In this document: positions 36,939 to 44,414 of the stretch, one piece after another
Numbering within the stretch: position 1 is the first letter of the stretch
How the letters are laid out: every line of letters begins with the position of its first letter
NCBI GenBank assembly: GCA_020629035.1
Contig: JAHDEC010000004.1
Coordinates: 1 to 64,000 of the forward strand
Direction: 5' to 3'
DNA from: Saprospiraceae bacterium
GTDB lineage: Bacteria > Bacteroidota > Bacteroidia > Chitinophagales > Saprospiraceae
Length of the DNA stretch: 64,000 bases
The notes under the pieces: model-generated
The model's input: the letters and a program-made list of their open reading frames with translations, nothing else
What the model was told of the DNA's origin: nothing
Database searches by the model: none
Translations under genes and position numbers: made by a program

Positions 36939-39054
36939 TATCACCAACAATTGCTTGTTCGAATCCCTGAATAGTTAGACTGAACACATAGACTCCTGCG
37001 TTTACTTCTCTACCATTAAATGTGCCATCCCAAAATATACTTTCATCGTTTATACCAAACCCAGTGGCATGGTAAACTAAATTTCCCCAACGATCATATA
37101 TTGACCATTGGTCTACAGCCAAATCATACGCGGATTTCAATCCAAATCTTCCATTGTTTGTTTCTCCAGGAGCAAAAACATTGGGAATAAATATCGGACA
37201 ATCATCCTCCTCTATGCTTAAACTATATGAAGTAGAACAATTATTCTGATCCGTAATTTGTAGCTGATAGACTCCCTGGGATAAATCACCTATGATTCCC
37301 GAATCATCTGCCGGAATATTGTCTAATAAATAACTAATGATGTTACCGTTATCAGTTAAAGAAACAGCTATCGAACCTTGACCTTGATTGCAAAAATCCG
37401 GCGTTAATTCGATGGTATCTAATTCATAAGTTAAAATCTCATCGATGATTAAGCCATAGTCAATCGAACACCCATCTGCTCCAAGAATTTCAATCATATA
37501 TTCTCCTCCATCCAAATTTTCAAATGTTGTATTATTTCCCTGGCTTATTCCATCAATAAAAATCTCATAATTAGCTAAAGAGCTTTGGATAAAAAGATTA
37601 GCAACTCCATTGTTTAATTGGCATGTCTCAGGACTGGTCACAACATTGGCCAAATCTAAAATCCCCGTTTCGATGCTTACATCAAATGAATCTTCACAGC
37701 CTACTGCATCTATGACATACACTGTATAATTAGTAAGCGTCAAATCCCCAAAATAAGGATCAGACTGAAAATTTATACCGTCCAAACTATACATTAAACC
37801 TCCATTAGGACTGCTGGCTGAAATATCAATAAAAGCTGAGCCCTGATCACAACTTGGACCAAAGGCATTCGTGTTAATTAGTTGGATAGACGAACTGATA
37901 TTTACTGAAAAAGTGCTGCTTGTTTCACAAGATTGATTCGAAACTATAAACACTTCGTATTCTCCTGGTGCTAAATCCATAAATACAGGAGAGGACTGAA
38001 AATTTATACCATCTAAACTATACATTAAATCCTGAGTGGAGGCATCGACAAAGATGGTTGCCACTCCATTGTTTTGACCACATACGGCATCAAATACTTG
38101 AACATTATCCACTACTAAATAGCCTACATCGATGGTTATATTTTCATTGCCAACACATCCTGATTCATCTTGAATGTAAATGGTATAATCACCATAGGTT
38201 AAATCAATGAATTCATTATCTGATTGGTAATTTACTCCATCTAAACTGTATGATAATTCGCCGATCTCACTAGTAGCATAGACGATAAGATTGCTGGTTC
38301 CTTCATCACAAGGCGAAGCATTAATAATAATACTATCAATTTGTATTAAATCATCAGAAGCTGCAAACTCAAACTCACTCGATCCACCATACACTTCTTT
38401 ATTTATAGTACAAACAAAATCAAATGTCTTATTTATCCAGTCGATTTGATACACTTTCGCGTTGCTATCATTAGAAAAAGCATAGGTGCTTACATTGCAA
38501 CCATCGACAGTACTTACAATGCCATAAATCGAAGCATTTGACGAGGCAAAATCTATAAAAACTTCATTATTGCTAGAGTTTAGAGGATCTATGTAAACCA
38601 ACTTGTTTTCATCTGTTGCCATGTACATATTTCCTTGATAGTACGTTAGATCTCCTGCCGCTTTGAAACCCATATTATCATAATAAATCGTTTGGTTATT
38701 AGAAGGGTTATAAGAAACTAAATCGCCCAATCCTGAGGCTGCAAATATTAGTCCTTCAGCATTAGCCGTTAATGCATAATAAGCTGTAGATGTAAAATCC
38801 TCCACCTGATTAGTAGCACCAGTTTGTACATTAATTCTAGTTAATTTACCTACTGTATTTACCCCATAGAAAAAACCATTTGGATGAGCTGCAATATCTG
38901 TGAAAAAACCAATATCTGTCACTACACTTGTAGTGCAACCATCGATATCGATACTGACTAAATCTCCATTTGCGTCATTAACTAGCAAATTTTGACCTGC
39001 AAGCGGAAAACTCAAAAAACCAAGCAAAAAGATATATAGGTACCTAAGTTTCAT
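36922..39054 (-). CDS. SprB-repeat protein with T9SS type B sorting domain
   Basis: A 710-residue secreted surface protein with a signal peptide (YIFLLGFLSFPLAGQ). Residues ~20-230 form a propeller-like region (GDLVSIDIDGCTTSVV, GKLTRINVQTGATN). Then come five SprB-type repeats, each with a core such as MYSLDGINFQSSPVF, a GEY/GDY turn and a closing Cys; the second and third are nearly identical. The last ~85 residues (IFIPNVFAPGETNNGRFGL and YDRWGNLVYHATGF) are a gliding-motility-type C-terminal domain, which usually keeps cargo on the cell surface. It may be an adhesin. The 3' end overlaps TruC by 17 bases on the opposite strand. Confidence 0.92.
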   Translation of the reverse strand: MKLRYLYIFLLGFLSFPLAGQNLLVNDANGDLVSIDIDGCTTSVVTDIGFFTDIAAHPNGFFYGVNTVGKLTRINVQTGATNQVEDFTSTAYYALTANAEGLIFAASGLGDLVSYNPSNNQTIYYDNMGFKAAGDLTYYQGNMYMATDENKLVYIDPLNSSNNEVFIDFASSNASIYGIVSTVDGCNVSTYAFSNDSNAKVYQIDWINKTFDFVCTINKEVYGGSSEFEFAASDDLIQIDSIIINASPCDEGTSNLIVYATSEIGELSYSLDGVNYQSDNEFIDLTYGDYTIYIQDESGCVGNENITIDVGYLVVDNVQVFDAVCGQNNGVATIFVDASTQDLMYSLDGINFQSSPVFMDLAPGEYEVFIVSNQSCETSSTFSVNISSSIQLINTNAFGPSCDQGSAFIDISASSPNGGLMYSLDGINFQSDPYFGDLTLTNYTVYVIDAVGCEDSFDVSIETGILDLANVVTSPETCQLNNGVANLFIQSSLANYEIFIDGISQGNNTTFENLDGGEYMIEILGADGCSIDYGLIIDEILTYELDTIELTPDFCNQGQGSIAVSLTDNGNIISYLLDNIPADDSGIIGDLSQGVYQLQITDQNNCSTSYSLSIEEDDCPIFIPNVFAPGETNNGRFGLKSAYDLAVDQWSIYDRWGNLVYHATGFGINDESIFWDGTFNGREVNAGVYVFSLTIQGFEQAIVGDITLIR

Positions 39055-39060
39055 TAATTA

Positions 39061-39068
39061 CAAAAGTA
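39061..39068 (-). promoter_or_regulatory. Candidate -7 box of the SprB-repeat gene
   Basis: On the minus strand TACTTTTG ends 6 bases before ATG 39054, suggesting a nearly leaderless mRNA. No -33 element at 19-21 bases was found. Confidence 0.35.
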
Positions 39069-39198
39069 GATATTTGAAAACTTAGATTTGGTCTCCAAAG
39101 CGTTAAGTCTAGCAAAAACTGTGGCTTAGTCTTTATTTCCCTTGATCATGTACTTTGATAGTATTGGCTCTGCTCTACTGAACTCAAATTTCTCCAGG

Positions 39199-39592
39199 CT
39201 ATTTAATGTTAGTCTCCAATATTGGCGAAGAAATATCCACTAAAGTACCATTAGGATCTTCTAGCAAAAGTCGTCTTTGACCATAAAAGGTATTCTCTGG
39301 TAGGCTAACTATTTTAAAATTTTCAGCTTCGGCTATCTCTAAAAGTCTATCGGCACTTTCGACCACAAATGTAAGGTAAGATCCAAGGGGCTGATGTTGA
39401 AACTTATCTGGTACTAGATCATTTGTTTTATCAATTATTCCTAATTCAAGCCTTTGGTCTTTTGAAATTAAATGGATAAACCAATCACTTTCAAATTCAA
39501 CCTTAAAGTCAAATAATTTGGTGTAAAAAAAATTTCGATTCTATTAATTTGCTTGATAGAATGTTTGGGAAGAGTCGATTTATTTTCTCCAT
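39199..39592 (-). pseudogene. Frameshifted VOC-family (glyoxalase/bleomycin-resistance-like) gene
   Basis: Reading ATG 39592 gives MEKINRLFPNILSSKLIESKFF and then a frame break at a run of eight T (39532-39525 on this strand). One base out, the frame continues as YTKLFDFKVEFESDW through QHQPLGSYLTFVVESAD, FYGQRRLLLEDPNGT and VDISSP to a stop at 39199. Removing one T restores a 130-residue protein, normal for a single-domain VOC enzyme. The rest looks well preserved, so the break is recent, an assembly/sequencing error, or a slippage site. It follows the broken AraC gene by 23 bases. Confidence 0.8.
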
Positions 39593-39615
39593 TTTCTTTA
39601 AACTTTTAATCAGGA

Positions 39616-40460
39616 TTACTTTTCTATGGGGATATAAATTTCAGTTAGTAAATCTTTTGGTGGACTTAATTCCATATTGTTAATATACTGTTCGAATATG
39701 GGTGCTTCTCTTAATTCATAATCTTTGTTAAGAATCCAATCTCTGAAAATATGATTATAGACAAACCCCAAGTTTTCGTAAGGACCCTTATATAAAAAAC
39801 ATAAATATTTCCCGCCGGCAATGGTCTTGCTAGAGAATTCTGATGGTGCTTTAAAATCTTTTTTAATGGAGATACAGGCATCATATCTGACCTTTTCGCT
39901 TGATGTAATTTGAGGATCATCCCAGTTGATCCCATAAAATGTTGATTCCCTATTGAGGACTTGCTGCTTTTGGGCCTCAGCAAACAAAGTTTGCCAATTT
40001 GTTTTCGTTGTGCTGTCACCAATTTTGCCTTTTGATTGTTGAAAATATAACATGGATGTCTTGTATTGTTTTGAAAGACTGAACTAACTGAAAATCATGC
40101 TTAATATTTTTTGTTGACATAGCTATTATTAAGTTTTTATTCTTTCTTATTTGGCTTGGACTAACACCAAACATTTTTTTCACCGCCTTGGCAAAAGCTG
40201 AAGGTGTCTGGTAGCCCACTTGATAGCCGATTTCATAAATAGGTTGAGAAGAATAACGCAATAACTTAACTGCTGTTTCTAACCTAATTCGATTAATGTA
40301 ATTACCAAGTGTTTCATTTAAATAGGCTCTAATAATTCTATGGAAATGAAATTTAGATAAGTTAGCAAATGTCGCTAGTTGTTCTAAATCTGGTGTTTCA
40401 TTTAGATGAGCATCCACATAGCTAAGCACCTTGTCTATGCCTTTTTTGGTAATTCCTCAT
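39616..40460 (-). pseudogene. Frameshifted AraC-type regulator with GyrI-like effector domain
   Basis: Three frames together make one regulator. ATG 40460 (MRNYQKR) overlaps the hydrolase stop codon as ATGA; at a run of six A (40447-40442 on this strand) the frame shifts to IDKVLSYVDAHLNE and a double helix-turn-helix (FHFHRIIRAYLNETLGNYI, IYEIGYQVGYQTPSAFAKA, FGVSPSQIRKNKN). A second shift near 40042-40052 leads to the effector-binding domain (YFQQSKGKIGD to KTIAGGKYLCFLYKGPYENLG, LTEIYIPIEK). Removing one base at each site gives about 280 residues, normal for Rob/GyrI-type AraC proteins. As it stands, no full-length protein can be made without frameshifting. Confidence 0.82.
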
Positions 40461-41356
40461 AAATTTATTTTTGAAAACCAGTCCATGATCCCCTTTCCTA
40501 TTTCATTTGGCAAATCTTCTTGTAAATAATGTTTACTTTTTCCCACGCATTGGTCAGTCATTTTTGGAAAATCTTTGCGCATTAGAGGAATAAACTCTTT
40601 TCTAAAAAGAGATCCTGGTTTTGCCCACAAAATATGAATGGGCACTTCAGTTTTCGACAACCAACGGTTATAGTCATTGATGATTTTTGCGTTTTCAAGG
40701 TTTTCACCAGCAATAGGTAATTCTCTTGGAAACATTAACATAGGTTTCCGTGACGCATTGTCTAAAAAAGGCTTTCTATAATGGTCCATTTCCACTTTTG
40801 ATAGTCTTCTCTTTGTCAAATATGGCATTGCTTTTTCAATGAAAAAGTTTTGGTCATAGATCAATTTTGGTCCTTCAATTGGGTCAAAAAATTTCTTAAA
40901 CATTCTTCTGGTTACAACTGGGATTGTTTCCCAACTTTCCCAAGGTCTTAATATACCTTCCATTAGTACCACTCCCTTTATATTTTTTTCGTTTTCCATG
41001 GCATATTTCAGTCCGATAAAACTGCCCCAATCATGGAGAACAAGAATGATATTCTTTAAGGCTAATTTGTCTATGAATGCCTCAATATACTTACAATGAT
41101 CAGACATCTTGTAGGAAATATCAGGTTTACCTGATTTCCCCATCCCTATTAAATCAACGGCAATAGCTCGATTGTCTTTAGCAATAAAAGGAATTATATT
41201 TCGCCATAGATATGAGGATGTAGGATTTCCATGTATAATTAGGAATGTTTGTCCTTTTCCTTCATCAACATAATGAATATTTGAATCTAATAGGTCCACA
41301 TATTTAGATTGGAAAGGAAAGTCAGTTGAAATAGTGTTGTTGTTTTTGAAGATCAT
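40457..41356 (-). CDS. Haloalkane dehalogenase-like alpha/beta-hydrolase
   Basis: A 299-residue enzyme with the full set of haloalkane dehalogenase subfamily II residues: Asn44 in IIHGNPTSSYLWRN and Trp110 for halide binding, nucleophile Asp109 in VLHDWGS, Glu133 in VLMEGILRPWESW and His276 in KSKHYLQED. Such enzymes hydrolyse carbon-halogen bonds, but related hydrolases use other substrates, so activity is inferred. No signal peptide, hence cytoplasmic. It is intact and heads an operon with the broken AraC and VOC genes; its stop codon overlaps the regulator's start (ATGA). Confidence 0.88.
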   Translation of the reverse strand: MIFKNNNTISTDFPFQSKYVDLLDSNIHYVDEGKGQTFLIIHGNPTSSYLWRNIIPFIAKDNRAIAVDLIGMGKSGKPDISYKMSDHCKYIEAFIDKLALKNIILVLHDWGSFIGLKYAMENEKNIKGVVLMEGILRPWESWETIPVVTRRMFKKFFDPIEGPKLIYDQNFFIEKAMPYLTKRRLSKVEMDHYRKPFLDNASRKPMLMFPRELPIAGENLENAKIINDYNRWLSKTEVPIHILWAKPGSLFRKEFIPLMRKDFPKMTDQCVGKSKHYLQEDLPNEIGKGIMDWFSKINL

Positions 41357-41378
41357 ACGTTTAATTTTTTGTCTAAAG

Positions 41379-41386
41379 CAAAACTA
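41379..41386 (-). promoter_or_regulatory. Candidate -7 box of the hydrolase operon
   Basis: On the minus strand TAGTTTTG matches TAnnTTTG and lies 22 bases before the hydrolase start codon. The upstream -33 element is not clear. Confidence 0.42.
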
Positions 41387-41492
41387 GGTCTCGATTTAGA
41401 GAAAAAATGTTCCAATCTTGCGGACTTTTTACTTAGCTGCACTAAACTATACTCTGCAAAAGCCTACTTTTACGCGAGCACCAACTACAATT

Positions 41493-42125
41493 ATGAAATC
41501 AATAAAATATCTTGTTTTGGCTTGTGTTTTAATCCTTTCATTTATTCAATGCAAGAGCACAAAAAGCCTACAAACTAATCCTGCAATAGATGAATTAAAG
41601 ACGATTATGACTGGTTCTTTTTCCAGCATTGAACAATCCCAAACAGATTCTACTTACTACAATATTTCTCTGCATATGTATCCGATTTGGACAGCCAGTG
41701 ATAAACATTATTTGTATGTAGAACAAGCGCTGTTTTCTAAGCAAGAAAGTCCATATAGACAACGAGTTTATGAACTGATCCAAGTCGAAAATGGAGTGAT
41801 AGAAAGTAAAGTATATACACTGGAAAATGAAAAAGATTTTGTCAATAAATGGTCAAGTCCTGAATTCTTTGAGGACTTTGATGATAGCCTGTTAAGAGAA
41901 CGAGAAGGTTGTTCTGTGTTTCTTAAAAGAATCTCAGCCAATCACTATGAAGGTTCTACTGATGGAGTATCCTGCTTGAGTAGTTTGCGCGGTGCAGCTT
42001 ATGCCAGTTCGGTGGTCAGCATTAAGACCAATTTGATAAGTTCTTGGGATCAAGGATTCGATCTAAAAGGAGAGCAGGTTTGGGGTGCAACAGAGGGTCC
42101 TTATATCTTTAAGCGATTAGATTAA
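41493..42125 (+). CDS. CpeT/CpcT-family (DUF1001-like) lipoprotein
   Basis: A 210-residue protein starting at ATG 41493 (MKSIKYLVLAC), since the lipoprotein signal ends in SFIQC; the longer frames upstream lack a signal. The body matches the CpcT/CpeT fold: PYRQRVYELIQ, EGCSVFLKR, EGSTDGVSCLSSLRGAAYA and SWDQGFDLKGEQVWG. In cyanobacteria such proteins attach bilins to phycobiliproteins; no phycobilisome is expected here, and the lipid anchor places this one in the periplasm or membrane. It probably binds some other small ligand (inference). It is divergent from the hydrolase operon. Confidence 0.83.
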   Translation: MKSIKYLVLACVLILSFIQCKSTKSLQTNPAIDELKTIMTGSFSSIEQSQTDSTYYNISLHMYPIWTASDKHYLYVEQALFSKQESPYRQRVYELIQVENGVIESKVYTLENEKDFVNKWSSPEFFEDFDDSLLREREGCSVFLKRISANHYEGSTDGVSCLSSLRGAAYASSVVSIKTNLISSWDQGFDLKGEQVWGATEGPYIFKRLD

Positions 42126-42319
42126 TTGCTTGTCTTTTAATTTTAGTCGCTCCTCAATAAACCATTGCAGCTATGTGGATAAACTTATCAGACGGATTAG
42201 AATCCTAATGCTTACTTTCTTGATACTTATTTGATATTTATTGAACTAGGTATGTCTATTTCTTTGAGTTATATCCTTAATTTAATGTTCATAACATTGA
42301 ACCACTAAAATAATACTAC

Positions 42320-44395
42320 ATGAAACAATACTTGCTGGTTTTTTTATTAGCTCTAGCTGGACTTCAAGTTTCAGCCCAAGAAATAACACTAGAACTTTTT
42401 GCAGATGGTTTTAATCAGCCAGTGGATATGGTGCACGCAGGAGATGATCGATTGTTTGTAGTCGAGAAAAGTGGGTATATAAAAATCGTAGAAAGTGATG
42501 GGTCGGTGCTAAGCAATGACTTTTTGGATATTGATTCGAAAGTAAATAGTGGTGCTGGAGAGCGAGGTTTATTGGGTCTAGCTTTTGATCCAAACTACTC
42601 GACTAATGGGAGGTTTTTTGTTCATTATTCCAACAGCTCTGGAAATAGTATCATTGCTCGATATAATGTTAGTTCTGATCCAAATATTGCGGATGCCGCT
42701 TCGGAAGAAATTCTCTTAAGCATCGATCAGCCCTATAATAATCACAATGGGGGTGATTTAGACTTTGGACCTGATGGTTATTTATATATCGGCATGGGAG
42801 ACGGTGGTGCTGCAGGAGATCCGCAAAATTTTTCACAAAATAGGCAGTCACTTCTAGGTAAAATGCTGAGAATAGATGTAAGCGGCGATGGATATTCTAT
42901 CCCCATGGATAATCCTTTTGCGGAAGATGACGAAACCCTGGATGAAATTTGGTCTATAGGCTTGAGGAATCCATGGAGGTTTAGTTTTGACCGCTTAACA
43001 GGTGAAATGTACATGGCCGACGTTGGACAAAATAAATGGGAAGAAATATCTGTCGAGCCACCGAACCAAGGAGGAAATAATTATGGTTGGAGATGTTATG
43101 AAGGTTTTGAAGCTTTCAACCTCTCGAACTGTCCTGATGAAAGTGAATTTACCCCACCAGCTTTTGTGTACCTAAATAATGAATTTGAAGATGGTTGTTC
43201 GATTACTGGAGGTTATGTCTACAGAGGAGATGAAATCGAGTATTTGTATGGCAAATATATTTATGCTGATTTTTGCTCAGGCAGAATATGGTCTTTGCAG
43301 CGGGACGATTGCGATGTATGGCGAAATCGACTGGTTTTTGAGGGTTCTCCACAAGATTATAGTGCCTTTGGTGAAGGACTAAATGGTGAAGTTTATATTG
43401 CTTCGATAAGTAGTGGGAAAATTGAAAAAATTATTTCCGCTTGCCCATCTATAACTAGTGCGGCTGATGTAATAAATAATAGTTGTCCAGGAGCTAATAA
43501 TTCTTCAGTATCCATCAACTACGATGCTGGAGGAGATGAATATTCAATAGTCTGGGAAGATGGCAACACATCGTTTGAGCGGCAAGGGCTTGCATCGGGT
43601 GTTTATACCTATTGGCTAGAAAATGAAGATGGTTGTTTCTTAGCTTCTTGTGTGGAAATAAATGATGAAATGGAAGTGGAATTGTGTGATTTAGATCTAT
43701 TTGCTTTCACCGTTTGTGAGGGAGAAAGTGCCCTATTTGAATTGGAAAATTGTGACTTACCTGATGGTTATCAATATGTTTGGTATAAAGATGGTTTGGT
43801 TTACAGTGACCCGACTGGAATGCCTATCTTAGAAATTAACGGAAGTGGATTGTATTCTTTGTTGTTCTCTAATGGGCTTTGTGAGTCGGCTTTAGGTGAT
43901 GTAGTTTTGGTCAATGAACTGACGGTGGAAGATCCGATAATAGACTATTTGGTTGATTCATTTTATGTGGTCAATGATGTTTTTGCTAGTTACCAATGGT
44001 TTGTAAATGGAGCAGCAGTGCCTGGTGCAACTAATCCCTATCATATCGTAACCGAAGTTGTAGGTTCGGTACAAGTAGATGTGACGAATGACGCTGGTTG
44101 TTTCTCAACTGCTGAAATTTTCATCTTAGATAATAATGATGTTAATCCTTTTAAGACATTGGAAATCAGTCCTAACCCAAGTGATGGGATTTTTAATATA
44201 TCATACGAACTACCTTCAGCTGAGGTATTTACAGTAAGTGTTACCGATTTACAAGGAAAGATCGTCTATGAAGGTGAGTCCATGAGTCAAAAGGGAAATA
44301 CAGAAGTTAATATTCAAGAACAATCTGCAGGGCTTTATCTGCTTTTATTTAAATCGTCTAATTGGACTTATACAAAGCAAATTGTCAAGCAGTAA
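42320..44395 (+). CDS. T9SS-secreted glucose/sorbosone dehydrogenase-like protein
   Basis: A 691-residue protein with a signal peptide (YLLVFLLALAGLQVSAQ). Residues ~20-370 form a six-bladed soluble quinoprotein propeller: GAGERGLLGLAFDP, NHNGGDLDFGPDGYLYIGMGDGG, SIGLRNPWRFSFD and MADVGQNKWEEI are hallmarks of the family. PQQ dependence is likely but unproven. Residues ~375-600 hold SprB/Ig-like modules with Cys pairs. The last ~80 residues (LEISPNPSDGIFNISYEL to KQIVKQ) are a T9SS type A sorting domain. It may oxidise sugars outside the cell. Monocistronic; no clear terminator before uvrA, which converges on it. Confidence 0.9.
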   Translation: MKQYLLVFLLALAGLQVSAQEITLELFADGFNQPVDMVHAGDDRLFVVEKSGYIKIVESDGSVLSNDFLDIDSKVNSGAGERGLLGLAFDPNYSTNGRFFVHYSNSSGNSIIARYNVSSDPNIADAASEEILLSIDQPYNNHNGGDLDFGPDGYLYIGMGDGGAAGDPQNFSQNRQSLLGKMLRIDVSGDGYSIPMDNPFAEDDETLDEIWSIGLRNPWRFSFDRLTGEMYMADVGQNKWEEISVEPPNQGGNNYGWRCYEGFEAFNLSNCPDESEFTPPAFVYLNNEFEDGCSITGGYVYRGDEIEYLYGKYIYADFCSGRIWSLQRDDCDVWRNRLVFEGSPQDYSAFGEGLNGEVYIASISSGKIEKIISACPSITSAADVINNSCPGANNSSVSINYDAGGDEYSIVWEDGNTSFERQGLASGVYTYWLENEDGCFLASCVEINDEMEVELCDLDLFAFTVCEGESALFELENCDLPDGYQYVWYKDGLVYSDPTGMPILEINGSGLYSLLFSNGLCESALGDVVLVNELTVEDPIIDYLVDSFYVVNDVFASYQWFVNGAAVPGATNPYHIVTEVVGSVQVDVTNDAGCFSTAEIFILDNNDVNPFKTLEISPNPSDGIFNISYELPSAEVFTVSVTDLQGKIVYEGESMSQKGNTEVNIQEQSAGLYLLLFKSSNWTYTKQIVKQ

Positions 44396-44414
44396 ATTTT
44401 TAATTAGTTAAGCA

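Noticed and set aside
39616-40429. Two separate small genes (an AraC helix-turn-helix protein and a GyrI-like protein)
   Set aside because: Together with the upstream ATGA-overlapping start they rebuild one standard AraC/GyrI regulator; the overlap and order fit a broken gene, not two.
41493-42125. Phycobilin lyase function
   Set aside because: No phycobiliprotein or bilin genes are seen and the protein is a lipoprotein; only the fold is supported.
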